Shown here: one piece after another, positions 44,323 through 53,638 of the stretch
Layout of the letters: each line of letters begins with the position of its first letter
Numbering within the stretch: the first letter of the stretch is position 1
Origin: Azohydromonas aeria
GTDB lineage: Bacteria > Pseudomonadota > Gammaproteobacteria > Burkholderiales > Burkholderiaceae_C
Assembly (NCBI RefSeq): GCF_009760915.1
Contig: NZ_VIDQ01000029.1
Span: 1-64,000, forward strand
Reading direction: 5' to 3'
DNA length: 64,000 bases
Program-made: the position numbers and the translations under genes
The notes under the pieces: model-generated
What the model saw: only the letters and a program-made list of their open reading frames with translations
Told to the model about the DNA's origin: nothing
The model's database searches: none

Positions 44323-45401
44323 TCGGCGACCCCCCGCCGCTGCGCCGCGCGCAGCAGCGCGCCGTCCGGGCCGAACACGTGCACCTGCGCGGGATGCAGG
44401 TGCAGCGTCAACGGGCTGCCGAGCTCGAACTCGTGCACGCCGGTGAGCTGCGCCACGAGCTCGCCCACGGCGGTGGCGACGTGCACGAAGGTGTCCGAGC
44501 CCGAGATCTCGGCCAGCTCCACGCTGCCGGGCAGCGCCACGTCGCCCGGGCGCGGCGCCGGCCGCAGCGCGCTGGCGCGCACGCCCAGCGTCAGCTCGCG
44601 CGCCGGCACGTCGGCCAGCGCCAGTGCCAGCACCGGGCCGCCGCGCAGCCGCACGCCGCCCTCCGCGCCTTCGGCGGCTAGCAGGTTCATGGGCGGGTCG
44701 CTGAAGGCGCGCGCCACGCGCACCGAGGCCGGCGCGTGGAACACCTCGGCCGTGGGGCCGTACTGCAGCACCTCGCCGGCGTCCATCACGGCCGTCCAGC
44801 CGCCCAGCAGCAGCGCCTCGCCGGGCTCGGTGGTGGCGTACACCACGGTGGAGCCGCCGACGGCGAAGAGCTGCGACAGCTCCTCGCGCAGCTCCTCCCG
44901 CAGCTTGTAGTCGAGGTTGACCAGCGGCTCGTCGAGCAGCATCAGCGGCGCGTCCTTGGCCAGGGCGCGCGCCAGCGCCACGCGCTGCTGCTGGCCGCCG
45001 GAGAGCTCGGCGGGCAGCCGCTGCAGGAAGGGCTCGATGTGCAGCTTGCGCGCCAGCGCCTGCACGCGCGCGGCCACGTCGGGGCGCTTGCCGCCGCGCA
45101 GTTTCAGCGGCGAGGCGATGTTGTCGAACACCGTCATCGACGGGTAGTTGATGAACTGCTGGTAGACCATAGAGATGTTGCGCTCGCGCACGGGCACGCC
45201 GGTGACGTCGCGGCCGTCCACCAGCACCCGGCCGCTGCTGGGCCGGTCCAGCCCGGCCATGAGCCGCATCAGGCTGGTCTTGCCGGCCTGCGTGGCGCCC
45301 AGCAGCACCGTCACGGCGCCGGGGCGCGGCGCCAGGCTGGTTTCATACAGCCAGTCCTGCGCGCCGACCTTCTTGGTGATGCGGTCGAGGCTCAGCTGCA
45401 T
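44319..45401 (-). CDS. glpS: Glycerol ABC transporter ATPase 1
   Basis: A 360-residue ABC ATPase. Its Walker A is unusual (LLGATQAGKTSLMRLMAG), the signature is canonical (LSGGQQQRVALARAL), Walker B is LMLLDEPLVNLD, and the switch residue segment YATTEPGEALL lacks the usual His (the H-loop position is Thr/Glu). GlpS and GlpT thus each carry one weakened element and probably form one working heterodimer. ATG at 45401 lies inside the end of glpD (10-base overlap). Confidence 0.88.
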   Translation of the reverse strand: MQLSLDRITKKVGAQDWLYETSLAPRPGAVTVLLGATQAGKTSLMRLMAGLDRPSSGRVLVDGRDVTGVPVRERNISMVYQQFINYPSMTVFDNIASPLKLRGGKRPDVAARVQALARKLHIEPFLQRLPAELSGGQQQRVALARALAKDAPLMLLDEPLVNLDYKLREELREELSQLFAVGGSTVVYATTEPGEALLLGGWTAVMDAGEVLQYGPTAEVFHAPASVRVARAFSDPPMNLLAAEGAEGGVRLRGGPVLALALADVPARELTLGVRASALRPAPRPGDVALPGSVELAEISGSDTFVHVATAVGELVAQLTGVHEFELGSPLTLHLHPAQVHVFGPDGALLRAAQRRGVAE

Positions 45402-47041
45402 GCGCCTCCCGCCGGGAATGCGTTGCGGTTCACGTCCTTGTCCATTTCCATGTCCATGGGCACCTGCGTCCAGCCCGCCCAGCGGGCCACGTCCTCGCGT
45501 TGCCTGTCGTCGTAGTGCAGGCCGAGCTTGCTGCGCCGCCACAGCACGTCCTGCGCGTCGCAGGCCCATTCCTCGCGCCGCAGGTAGCGCAGCTCGGCTT
45601 CGAAGAGTCCCGGCGCCACCTCGGCGCCGAGCTCGTAGGGGTACTGCGCGCCATCCAGCACGCGGTCGATGCGCGTGCCGTAGGCGCGCGCCAGGCGCCG
45701 GCCCAGCGCCGTGGGCAGCCAGGGCCAGCGCTGGTGCACGGCCGCGACGAAGCGCTCGAAATCCACGTCCGGGCGCAGCGGCTCGCCGATCCAGGCGCGC
45801 AGGTCGCCGCCGGGCAGAAACGCGCCCTCGGTCCACGGCTTGCGCGCCTGGCCCAGCAGGCGGCCGATCTCGCCGGCGGCGTCCTCGGCCAGCTTGCGGA
45901 AGGTGGTGATCTTGCCGCCCCACACGCTCAGCAGCGGCGCGGCGCCGCCGGCGTGGGCTTCGAGCACGTAGTCGCGCGTGACGGCTGCCGGGTTGCCCGC
46001 GGCATCGTCGAGCAGCGGGCGCACGCCGGCGTAGGTCCAGACCACGTCGGCGGGCGTGATGCGCGCGCGCAGGTAGCGGCTGGCCTGCGCGCACAGATAG
46101 GCGACCTCGTCGTCACCGATGCGCGCCTCGCGCGGGTCGCCGCTGATCTCCTGGTCGGTGGTGCCGATGAGCGTGAACTCGCCTTCGTAAGGGATGGCGA
46201 AGATGATGCGCTTGTCCGGGTTCTGGAAGATGTACGCGCAGTCATGGTCCCAGCCCGGCGTGGCGCTGCGCCGCACCACGATGTGGCTGCCCTTGACCAG
46301 GCGCAGGCTGCGCGTGGCGAGCACTTCGGCGCCCGCGGGCTGCGCGCTGTTGCGCAGGAAACTCTCGGCCCAGGGGCCGGCGGCGTTGACCAGGGCGCGC
46401 GCGCGCACGCCGCGCACGCTGCCGTCGCGTCCCTGCAGCGTGGCGGTCCAGCCCTGCGCGTCGCGCTGCGCGCGGGTGCAGCGCGTGCGCGTGAGCACGG
46501 TGGCGCCGTGCTGCGCGGCGTCGAGCGCGTTGAGCAGCACCAGCCGCGCGTCGTCCACCCAGCCGTCGGAATAGGCGAAGCCGCGGCTGAACTCGGGCTT
46601 GAGCACCGCGCCGGCAGGGTGCGTGCGCAGGTCGATCCCTTCGGAGCCGGGCAGCACCTCGCGCCGCGCCAGGTGGTCGTAGAGGAACAGGCCCAGCCGG
46701 ATCAGCCAGGCCGGGCGCATGGCCGGGTCGTGCGGCATCACGAAGCGCAGCGGCCACATGATGTGCGGGGCGCTCTTGAGCAGCACCTCGCGCTCCTGCA
46801 GCGCCTTTCGCACCAGGCCGAACTCGTGGTACTCCAGGTAGCGCAGCCCGCCGTGGATGAGCTTGGTCGAGGACGAGGAGGTGTGCGCCGCCAGGTCGTC
46901 GGCCTCCACCAGCAGCACGCGCCAGCCGCGCCCGGCCAGGTCGCGCGCGATGCCGCAGCCGTTGATGCCGCCGCCGACGACGAGGACGTCCACCGGGTTG
47001 GCATCGGCAGGGAGGGCAGCGGACGGCGCAGCGGCAGGCAC
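45392..47041 (-). CDS. glpD: Aerobic glycerol-3-phosphate dehydrogenase
   Basis: Flavoprotein that oxidises glycerol-3-phosphate to DHAP and feeds quinones. The N-terminal FAD fold is VDVLVVGGGINGCGIARDLAGRGWRVLLVE, followed by the substrate-channel block SSSSTKLIHGGLRYLEYHEFGLVRKAL and the late GVRPLLDD. About 549 residues from GTG 47041, matching homologues. Possible alternative start GTG 47068 falls inside a hairpin and lacks a ribosome site, and GTG 46993 is also conceivable. It is the first gene of glpDSTPQUV, directly following the GlpR-controlled promoter region. Confidence 0.9.
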   Translation of the reverse strand: MPAAAPSAALPADANPVDVLVVGGGINGCGIARDLAGRGWRVLLVEADDLAAHTSSSSTKLIHGGLRYLEYHEFGLVRKALQEREVLLKSAPHIMWPLRFVMPHDPAMRPAWLIRLGLFLYDHLARREVLPGSEGIDLRTHPAGAVLKPEFSRGFAYSDGWVDDARLVLLNALDAAQHGATVLTRTRCTRAQRDAQGWTATLQGRDGSVRGVRARALVNAAGPWAESFLRNSAQPAGAEVLATRSLRLVKGSHIVVRRSATPGWDHDCAYIFQNPDKRIIFAIPYEGEFTLIGTTDQEISGDPREARIGDDEVAYLCAQASRYLRARITPADVVWTYAGVRPLLDDAAGNPAAVTRDYVLEAHAGGAAPLLSVWGGKITTFRKLAEDAAGEIGRLLGQARKPWTEGAFLPGGDLRAWIGEPLRPDVDFERFVAAVHQRWPWLPTALGRRLARAYGTRIDRVLDGAQYPYELGAEVAPGLFEAELRYLRREEWACDAQDVLWRRSKLGLHYDDRQREDVARWAGWTQVPMDMEMDKDVNRNAFPAGGACS

Positions 47042-47061
47042 GGGACACGGGCTCCGAAAGA

Positions 47062-47081
47062 AAAGCACCCGCGGGTGCTTT
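47062..47081 (-). terminator. Hairpin with T-tract in the glpD leader
   Basis: A perfect 20-base palindrome AAAGCACCCGCGGGTGCTTT lies 21 bases upstream of the likely glpD start. On the minus strand, reading toward glpD, it is followed by TTCTTTC, so it looks like an intrinsic terminator or attenuator at the head of the operon, or a roadblock. It is placed where a transcript leader of glpD would run. Confidence 0.45.
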
Positions 47082-47109
47082 CGTTGGTGGTTCGGTTGAG
47101 TTCCTTTTT

Positions 47110-47183
47110 TTCGTTATAGCCCGTATTTCCCCCAAAAGTGGTTCGCGTATACCCGCGAAATGCTTCGTTTTGGGTTCGCTTAT
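47110..47183. promoter_or_regulatory. Candidate GlpR operator: phased TTCG repeats between glpD and glpR
   Basis: Four TTCG-containing half-sites: TTCGTTAT (47110), TTCGCGTAT (47142), TTCGTTTT (47164) and TTCGCTTAT (47175). The steps are 32, 22 and 11 bases, roughly whole helical turns, so the sites face the same side. They resemble the TTCGWT core of GlpR half-sites known in pseudomonads. They lie in the 150-base divergent promoter region, so GlpR could repress both itself and the glp operon. Confidence 0.5.
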
Positions 47184-47195
47184 GCTCGCTGCGCC

Positions 47196-47960
47196 ATGAA
47201 TCCGAACCCGCGCCAAACCGAGCTGCTGGCTGAAGTGCGTGCCCGCGGTGCCGCCACCGTCGAGGAGCTGGCCGAGCGTTTCGGCGTCACGCTGCAGACG
47301 GTGCGGCGCGACGTGAAGCTGCTGGCCGCGGCCGGGCTGGTGTCGCGCTACCACGGCGGCGTGCGCGTGCCGAGCTCGACCACGGAGAACCTGGCCTACC
47401 GCCAGCGCGAGGCGCTCAATGCCGAGGGCAAGGCCCGCATCGCGCGCGCCGTGGCGCAGGCGGTGCCGCACGGCAGCTCGCTGCTGATGAACATCGGCAC
47501 CACGGTGGAGGCGGTGGCCAGGGCGCTGCTGCAGCACCGGGGGCTGCGCGTGATCACGAACAACCTCAACGTCGCGGCGATCCTGGCCGACAACCCGGAG
47601 TGCGAGGTCATCGTCGCGGGCGGGCTGGTGCGCCACCGCGACCGGGGCATCATCGGCGCGGCGGCGGTGGAGCTGATCCGGCAGTTCAAGGTGGACATCG
47701 GCCTCATCGGCATCTCCGCCATCGAGGACGACGGCAGCCTGCGCGACTTCGACGTGCGCGAGGTGCAGGTGGCGCGGGCCATCATCGAGCAGAGCCGCGA
47801 GGTCTGGCTGGTGGCCGACCACAGCAAGTTCAACCGCCCGGCGATGGTCGAGCTCGCACGCATCGACCAGATCAGCATGCTCTTCACCGACGCCCCGCCG
47901 CCGGAGCCCTTTCCGGCGCTGCTGTCCGAGGCGGGCGTGCCGGTGGAGGTGGCGCGGTGA
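47196..47960 (+). CDS. glpR: DeoR-family repressor of glycerol genes
   Basis: A 254-residue DeoR-type repressor. The N-terminal helix-turn-helix carries the family pattern RQTELLAEVRARGAATVEELAERFGVTLQTVRRDVKLLAAAGLVSRYHGG; the effector domain includes NIGTTVEAVARAL, TNNLNVAAIL and ADHSKFNR. It is expected to sense glycerol-3-phosphate. Start ATG at 47196. It is divergent from glpD and followed by glpK after a repeat-filled gap, so it most likely controls the whole cluster. Confidence 0.9.
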   Translation: MNPNPRQTELLAEVRARGAATVEELAERFGVTLQTVRRDVKLLAAAGLVSRYHGGVRVPSSTTENLAYRQREALNAEGKARIARAVAQAVPHGSSLLMNIGTTVEAVARALLQHRGLRVITNNLNVAAILADNPECEVIVAGGLVRHRDRGIIGAAAVELIRQFKVDIGLIGISAIEDDGSLRDFDVREVQVARAIIEQSREVWLVADHSKFNRPAMVELARIDQISMLFTDAPPPEPFPALLSEAGVPVEVAR

Positions 47961-47973
47961 TTGGCCCGTTCGC

Positions 47974-47990
47974 CCTGAGGTATCGAAGGG
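47974..47990. repeat. REP-like repeat, single copy
   Basis: CCTGAGGTATCGAAGGG, 13 bases after the glpR stop, in the reverse orientation relative to 39155 and 39244. Confidence 0.6.
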
Positions 47991-48040
47991 TGAATCCGTG
48001 AGGCTGGTGCGGAAGCTGGAGGCTGTTGGTTCTTCGGGCC

Positions 48041-48132
48041 GTTCGGACTGAGGTATCGAAGGCCGAATCCGCCAGGCTTGGATGGCAGCCTTGCAGCGCA
48101 GGCCGTCCATCCTTCGATACCTCAGGACGAAC
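48041..48132. repeat. REP-like inverted-repeat unit between glpR and glpK
   Basis: GTTCGGACTGAGGTATCGAA (from 48041) and its inverted partner CCTTCGATACCTCAGGACGA (from 48111) pair as about 22-base arms around a 50-base loop. The loop also shares GGCCGAATCCG, CAGGCT and GGCCGTCCA with the unit at 39190-39268, so this is a composite repeat family of about 90 bases, not a chance palindrome. Confidence 0.65.
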
Positions 48133-48167
48133 GGAATACACGACTACAACGACAAGGAGCACCCCTC

Positions 48168-49664
48168 ATGAGCTACCTGCTGGCCCTGGACCAGGGAACG
48201 TCGAGCTCGCGCAGCATCGTCTTCGACGCCGAAGGGCGCATCGTGGCCATGGCGCAGCGCGAGTTCCGGCAGATCTACCCGCAGCCGGGCTGGGTCGAGC
48301 ACGACCCGATGGAGCTGTGGCAGACGCAGCTCGACACCGCGCGCGAGGCGCTGGCGCGCGCCGGCATCGCCGCCGCGCAGCTCAAGGCCGTGGGCATCAC
48401 CAACCAGCGCGAGACCACCGTGGTGTGGAACCGGCGCACGGGCGCGCCCATCTACAACGCCATCGTCTGGCAGGACCGGCGCGCCGAGCCGCTGTGCGCG
48501 CAGCTGCGCGAGCAGGGCCATGCCGAGCGCGTGCGCGAGTCCACCGGGCTGATCATCGACGCCTACTTCTCCGGCACCAAGATCCACTGGATCCTGCAGC
48601 ACGTCCCCGGCGCGCGCGAGGCCGCGCAGCGCGGCGAGCTGGCCTTCGGCACCGTGGACAGCTGGCTGCTGTGGCAGCTCACGGGCGGGCGCGTGCACGC
48701 CACCGACGTGAGCAACGCCGCGCGCACCATGCTCTTCGACATCCGCCGCAACGAATGGGACGCGGACCTGCTGGCGCTGCTCGGCGTGCCGGAGGGCCTG
48801 CTGCCGGCGGTGCATCCGAGCAGCCACGTCTATGGCGAGACCGACGGCGCGCTGCTGGGCGCGCCCGTGCCCGTGGGCGGCATGGCCGGCGACCAGCAGA
48901 GCGCCCTGTTCGGGCAGGCCTGCTTCGAGGCCGGCATGGCCAAGAACACCTACGGCACGGGCTGCTTCATGCTCATGCACACCGGCGGCGCCTTCCAGCC
49001 CAGCGCCAACGGGCTGGTGGCCACCAGCGCCGCGCAGACGGACGGCGCGGCCCGGCAGTACGCGCTCGAAGGCAGCGTGTTCATCGGCGGCGCGGTGGTG
49101 CAGTGGCTGCGCGACGGGCTCAAGGCCATCCAGGCCAGCGCCGAGGTGCAGGCGCTCGCGCAGAGCGTGCCGGACTCGGGCGGCGTCATGTTCGTGCCGG
49201 CCTTCACCGGGCTGGGTGCGCCGTACTGGAACGCGTCCGCGCAGGGCGCCATCGTGGGACTCACGCGCGGCAGCACGGTGGCGCACATCGCGCGCGCGGC
49301 GCTGGAGTCGATCGCGTTCCAGAGCGCCGCGCTGCTGCAGGCCATGGACCGCGACGCCGCGGCCGCGGGCGCCGTGCCCGTGAGCGAGCTGCGCGTGGAC
49401 GGCGGCGCCTGCGTCAACGATCTGCTGATGCAGTTCCAGTCGGATCTGCTGGGCATCCCGGTGGTGCGCCCGCGCGTGATCGAGACCACCGCGCTGGGCG
49501 CGGCCTACCTGGCCGGCCTCGCCACCGGGGTGTGGAAGGGCACCGGGGAGCTGTCGGCGCAATGGCAGGCCGAGCGCCGCTTCCTGCCCACGCTGTCGCG
49601 CGCCGAGGCGCTGGAGCGCATGGCGCGCTGGGAGCACGCCGTGCGGCAGACGGTGGCGGCCTGA
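48168..49664 (+). CDS. glpK: Glycerol kinase
   Basis: Phosphorylates glycerol to glycerol-3-phosphate, trapping it in the cell. The 498-residue product is of the FGGY kinase family: the ATP-binding [16 protein letters not shown], the glycerol-binding [14 protein letters not shown] and WQDRR, and the conserved [13 protein letters not shown] near the C-terminus. Start ATG 48168 with AAGGAG. It completes the GlpK-GlpD route to dihydroxyacetone phosphate fed by the ABC importer on the other side of glpR. Confidence 0.94.
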   Translation: MSYLLALDQGTSSSRSIVFDAEGRIVAMAQREFRQIYPQPGWVEHDPMELWQTQLDTAREALARAGIAAAQLKAVGITNQRETTVVWNRRTGAPIYNAIVWQDRRAEPLCAQLREQGHAERVRESTGLIIDAYFSGTKIHWILQHVPGAREAAQRGELAFGTVDSWLLWQLTGGRVHATDVSNAARTMLFDIRRNEWDADLLALLGVPEGLLPAVHPSSHVYGETDGALLGAPVPVGGMAGDQQSALFGQACFEAGMAKNTYGTGCFMLMHTGGAFQPSANGLVATSAAQTDGAARQYALEGSVFIGGAVVQWLRDGLKAIQASAEVQALAQSVPDSGGVMFVPAFTGLGAPYWNASAQGAIVGLTRGSTVAHIARAALESIAFQSAALLQAMDRDAAAAGAVPVSELRVDGGACVNDLLMQFQSDLLGIPVVRPRVIETTALGAAYLAGLATGVWKGTGELSAQWQAERRFLPTLSRAEALERMARWEHAVRQTVAA

Positions 49665-49673
49665 GCCGTTCGA

Positions 49674-50156
49674 TTACAGCGGCTTCTCGCGGCGGGTTTC
49701 CAGGTAGGCCTTGATCGACCAGATCGCCTCCTGGTTGAGCATGCCCTCGAAGGGCGGCATGTACACCGCGCCGTTGCGCGTGCGGCCGTTGCGCACGGTG
49801 GTCAGGTAGTAGTCGTCGATTTCCTTGGCGCAGGCCTTCTTCTTGGCCTCGGCCTTCTGGTTGGCGCACTCATTGTCGAGCTTGCGCAGGTCGGGCGCGA
49901 TGCCGCCGGAGATGGCCTCCAGGCCGTGGCAGCGGGCGCAGTTCTGGTTGTAGGCCGAGGAGCCGATCTTGATGGCCTTGTCGTTGCCGCTGAACGGGTT
50001 CTGGTCGCGCCAGCCTTCGCCCAGCGAAGGCAGCTCCTTGGTGTCCACTGCCTGCGGCGTGACGTCACCGTGGGCCAGGGCGGCACCGGCCACCAGCACA
50101 CCGGCCAGCAGCGCCATCAGTCGCGAAGGGAAACGGGCGTTGGAACGCTTGGGCAT
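49674..50156 (-). CDS. pedF: Cytochrome c (PedF-like, c-550)
   Basis: A 160-residue periplasmic monohaem cytochrome c. The signal peptide is followed by AHGDVTPQAVDTKELPSLGEGWRDQNPF, the haem motif CARCH, and YMPPFEGML with the distal Met ligand. This N-terminal signature is that of PedF, the electron acceptor of PQQ-dependent alcohol dehydrogenases. No PQQ dehydrogenase gene is seen in this window, so its donor is unidentified. ATG 50156 has GAGGAG nine bases upstream. It is convergent with glpK. Confidence 0.82.
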   Translation of the reverse strand: MPKRSNARFPSRLMALLAGVLVAGAALAHGDVTPQAVDTKELPSLGEGWRDQNPFSGNDKAIKIGSSAYNQNCARCHGLEAISGGIAPDLRKLDNECANQKAEAKKKACAKEIDDYYLTTVRNGRTRNGAVYMPPFEGMLNQEAIWSIKAYLETRREKPL

Positions 50157-50394
50157 GGGAGTGTCTCCTCGGTCATGTCGATCAAAACGAACGTCCAGAC
50201 CGCAAGGCCCGTGCCACCGGCCGCGCAGCCTGCCCAAAAAGTGCCGGTATTCGGGTTGATACGGTGCCCGCCCTGCTTCGCCGCCCCCGGCGGTCAGGCC
50301 ACCGGGCCGGGAAAGTGCTGAAAGATGAGACAGCGTGACAGGGGTGGAGCAGCCCCTGCCCGCCTTCAGTGGCGCGGCCTCAACCGCGGCCGGC

Positions 50395-51399
50395 TCAGAG
50401 CCAGCCCTTGACCTGCCGCCCCATCGCCTCGGTCGAGATGCCGTAGCGGTCGTGCAGCGTGGGCAGCGCGCCGGCGTCGAGGAACTCGTCAGGCAGCGCC
50501 ACCTGGCGGAAGGCCTTGGGGATCGTGCCCGAGCGCAGCAGCAGCGACGCCACCGCCTCGCCCAGCCCGCCGATGACGGAGTGGTTCTCGGCCACCACCA
50601 CCAGCCGGCCCGGGCGCGCCACCTCGGCCAGGATCGTCGCCTCGTCCAGCGGCTTGATGGTGGGCACGTGCAGCACCGACACGTCCACGCTGTCGGCCTC
50701 CAGCGCCTTGGCCACTTCCAGCGCGCGCATGGTCATGAAGCCGCTGGAGATCACCAGCACGTCGCGACCGCCGCGCAGCACCTTGGCCTTGCCGAGTTCA
50801 AACTTGTAGTCATACTCGTCGAGTACCAGCGGCACGTTGCCGCGCAGCAGCCGCATGTACACCGGGCCCTTGTGGTCGGCGATCTGCGGCACGGCCTGCG
50901 TGATGTCCAGGGCGTCGCAAGGATCGACGATGGTCAGGCCGGGGATGCCGCGCATCAGCGCCAGGTCCTCGGTAGCCTGATGGCTTGGTCCGTAGCCGGT
51001 GGTCAGACCGGGCAGCGCGCAGCACATCTTGACGTTGAGGTTCTCCTCGGCGATGACCTGGTGCACGAAGTCGTAGGCGCGGCGCGTGCCGAACACGGCG
51101 TAGGTCGTGGCAAACGGCACGAAACCCTCTTTGGCCATGCCGCCGGCCGCGGCCATGAGCAGCTGCTCGGCCATGCCCATCTGGAAGTAGCGCTCGGGGT
51201 ACTGTTGCGCGAAAAGGTGCAGGTCGGTGTACTTGCCCAGGTCGGCAGTCATGCCGACGATGTCGGGGCGGCTTGCGGCCAGCTCGACCAGCGCCTTGCC
51301 GAACGGCGCGGCCTGCACGCGCTGGCCCTCGCCGGCGATGGAGGCGATCATGGCCGAGGTGGTCAGGCGCGGCTTCTTGGCTTCGGTGGTGTTGCTCAT
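50395..51399 (-). CDS. Transketolase, C-terminal subunit
   Basis: The pyrimidine-binding and C-terminal part of a split transketolase, 334 residues. Visible are the catalytic segment DLGKYTDLHLFAQQYPERYFQMGMAEQ, the thiamine-binding FATTYAVFGTRRAYDFVHQVI, and SHQATEDLALMRGIP, plus the transketolase C-terminal fold. It is the last gene of a six-gene operon; 17 bases follow the N-terminal subunit gene. It needs that subunit to form the TPP site. Confidence 0.87.
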   Translation of the reverse strand: MSNTTEAKKPRLTTSAMIASIAGEGQRVQAAPFGKALVELAASRPDIVGMTADLGKYTDLHLFAQQYPERYFQMGMAEQLLMAAAGGMAKEGFVPFATTYAVFGTRRAYDFVHQVIAEENLNVKMCCALPGLTTGYGPSHQATEDLALMRGIPGLTIVDPCDALDITQAVPQIADHKGPVYMRLLRGNVPLVLDEYDYKFELGKAKVLRGGRDVLVISSGFMTMRALEVAKALEADSVDVSVLHVPTIKPLDEATILAEVARPGRLVVVAENHSVIGGLGEAVASLLLRSGTIPKAFRQVALPDEFLDAGALPTLHDRYGISTEAMGRQVKGWL

Positions 51400-51416
51400 G
51401 GGGTGTCTCCTTCAGT

Positions 51417-52253
51417 TCACGCTTGCGACTGGTCCAGGATGGCGAGGGCCTCCTGCCACTCCGGCGGATCGACACGGATGAAATGGTTCTTGTCGCGCGT
51501 CTCCAGGAAGGGCACGCCCTTGCCCATGAGCGTGTCGCACAGGATCACGCGCGGCTTGGCTTCCTTCAGGTTGCGTGCGGCGTCGAACGCGGCGACCACG
51601 GCCGGCAGATCGTTGCCGTCCACGCGCTCGACGTGCCAGCCGAAGGCGGCCCACTTGTCGGCCAGCGGCTCGAAGCCCATGACCTTGCCCGACGGGCCGT
51701 CGGCCTGCTGGTTGTTGATGTCAACGATGCAGATCAGGTTGGACAGGCCGTGGTGCGCCGCGCCCAGGGCCGCTTCCCAGGTCGAGCCCTCGTCGAGCTC
51801 GCCGTCGGACATGGAGTTGTAGACGAAGGCCTGGTTGCCCTTTAGGCGCAGGCCCAGCGCCATGCCCACCGCGATCGGCAGGCCCTGGCCCAGCGAGCCG
51901 CCCGACATCTCCATCCCCGGCGTGTAGGTCGCCATGCCGGACATGGGCAGGCGGCTGTCGTCGCTGCCGTAGGTCTCCAGCTCCTCTTCCGGAATGATCC
52001 TGGCCTCGACCAGCGCGGCGTAGAAGGCGATGGCGTAGTGGCCGTGCGAGAGCAGGAAGCGGTCACGGCCTTCCCACTTGGGGTCCTCGGGGCGGTAGCT
52101 CATGGCGTGGCCGTAGGCCACGGCCAGCACGTCGGCATAGCCCAGGGCCTGGCCGATGTAGCCCTGGCCCTGCACCTCGCCCATGCGCAGGGCGTAGCGG
52201 CGGATGCGGTAGGCGCGTTCGGAAAGCTCGGACAGCTTGTTGTCAGTGGACAT
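51417..52253 (-). CDS. Transketolase, N-terminal (TPP-binding) subunit
   Basis: The thiamine-diphosphate-binding half of a split transketolase, 278 residues. The TPP motif is GDELDE...NN (SDGELDEGSTWEAALGAAHH followed by INNQQADGPSG), and HGHYAIAFYAAL and GGSLGQGLPIAVGMALG are conserved. Together with the next gene it should transfer glycolaldehyde units between sugar phosphates or related ketoses. Split transketolases often sit in catabolic operons; here it follows a TRAP carrier and an SDR. Confidence 0.87.
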   Translation of the reverse strand: MSTDNKLSELSERAYRIRRYALRMGEVQGQGYIGQALGYADVLAVAYGHAMSYRPEDPKWEGRDRFLLSHGHYAIAFYAALVEARIIPEEELETYGSDDSRLPMSGMATYTPGMEMSGGSLGQGLPIAVGMALGLRLKGNQAFVYNSMSDGELDEGSTWEAALGAAHHGLSNLICIVDINNQQADGPSGKVMGFEPLADKWAAFGWHVERVDGNDLPAVVAAFDAARNLKEAKPRVILCDTLMGKGVPFLETRDKNHFIRVDPPEWQEALAILDQSQA

Positions 52254-52359
52254 GAGGATGCTCCAGGAAAGGAAGGGGCGTGGTCGGGCCGGATGCGGGC
52301 CCCTGGAAGAGGCGACCGCATGCCTGAGACCGCAGTGACGTGGGAAGGAAGGCCGCCGC

Positions 52360-53619
52360 TCAGCGCAGGATGCTGGCGGGGAAGTAGGAGACGATCGCCA
52401 GCACGGCCAAGGCCACCAGGTAGAACGGGCCCATGGCGCGCACGGTCTCGCCGACCTTCACGCGGGCCAGCGCGCTGGTGATGAACAGCGTCGTGCCCAC
52501 CGGCGGCGTGTACAGGCCGATGGCCAGGTTCACGACCATCATGATCCCGAGCTGCACAGGGTCCATGCCGATGCTCTGCGCCATGGGCAGGAACACCGGG
52601 GTGAGCAGCAGCACGGCGGCGGGCAGGTCGATGAACATGCCGATGAACAGCATCATCAGGTTCATCAGCAAGATCACGAGCCACTTGGCCTCGATGTTCT
52701 GCTGCACCCACTGCGCGATGTTCTGCGGCATCTGGTCAAAGGTCAGCAGCCAGCCGATCGCGGCCGAGGCCATGATCACCAGCAGCACCACCCCGGTGGC
52801 CAGACCGGCCTCGATCACCGCCTCGTGCAGCCGCTTGAGCGTGAGATCGCGGTACATCAGCGCTGAGATGGCGCCGGCGTACAGCGTGGACAGGATCGCC
52901 ACCTCGGTGGGCGTGGCCAGGCCGAAACGCAGGAACACGACGATCAGCACCGGCAGCGCGATGGCCGGGATCGAGTGCAGCAGGTTGCGGCGGAACGCGG
53001 TGCGATCGGCGGGGCCGGTCTCGCGCGGCAGGTTGCGCCGCTTGCCCACCCACCAGCAGGCGAACATGAAGCCGCCGCACAGCAGCAGCCCCGGCAGCAC
53101 GCCGGCGTAGAACAGCGACGCGATCGATGCGTTGGCACTCAGCGCGAACAGGATCAGCGGGATCGACGGCGGGATGATGATGTCGATCGTCGCGGCGGAA
53201 GCCAGCGCCGCGGCCGAGAACGGCATCGGGTAGCCGAGCTTGCGGTGCCAGGGCATCAGCAGCGAGCCGATGGCGGAGGCGTCGGCCACGGCCGAGCCCG
53301 AGACGCCGCCGAACAGCGTGGACGACAGCACGCTGACCTGGGCCGGCCCGCCGTGCCAGCGCCCGACCGTGGCCGACAGGATGCCGACGATGGCCTGGCC
53401 CAGACGCCCGCCCATCATCAGCGCGCCGGTGAGCATGAAGAAGGGAATGGCGATCAGCGGGAAGCTCTGCACCTGCGCCACCATCTGCTGCACCAGCAGG
53501 TCCAGCGGGACACGGTCGCTGGTGGCCGCCGCGGCCATCGCGGCAATCAGCAGGGCGTGCGCGATCGGCACCGCCGCGACGGCGCCGAAGAGAAAGACAA
53601 CAAGAATGAGTGCGCTCAT
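52360..53619 (-). CDS. dctM: TRAP transporter large permease (DctM)
   Basis: A 419-residue multi-helix inner-membrane protein (about 12 helices), the transporting subunit of a tripartite ATP-independent periplasmic carrier. The conserved loops GGVSGSAVADASAIGSLLM and PPSIPLILFALSANASIASLFYAG and the late GLYTPPVGTTLF are characteristic of the DctM family. It uses the sodium gradient. It is 20 bases downstream of dctQ in the same operon. Confidence 0.9.
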   Translation of the reverse strand: MSALILVVFLFGAVAAVPIAHALLIAAMAAAATSDRVPLDLLVQQMVAQVQSFPLIAIPFFMLTGALMMGGRLGQAIVGILSATVGRWHGGPAQVSVLSSTLFGGVSGSAVADASAIGSLLMPWHRKLGYPMPFSAAALASAATIDIIIPPSIPLILFALSANASIASLFYAGVLPGLLLCGGFMFACWWVGKRRNLPRETGPADRTAFRRNLLHSIPAIALPVLIVVFLRFGLATPTEVAILSTLYAGAISALMYRDLTLKRLHEAVIEAGLATGVVLLVIMASAAIGWLLTFDQMPQNIAQWVQQNIEAKWLVILLMNLMMLFIGMFIDLPAAVLLLTPVFLPMAQSIGMDPVQLGIMMVVNLAIGLYTPPVGTTLFITSALARVKVGETVRAMGPFYLVALAVLAIVSYFPASILR

Positions 53620-53638
53620 GAGGGGCTCCTGGCGGTTC

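Noticed and set aside
45392..47068. glpD start at GTG 47068
   Set aside because: It lies inside the 20-base hairpin and has no ribosome site; homologues start closer to the FAD loop.
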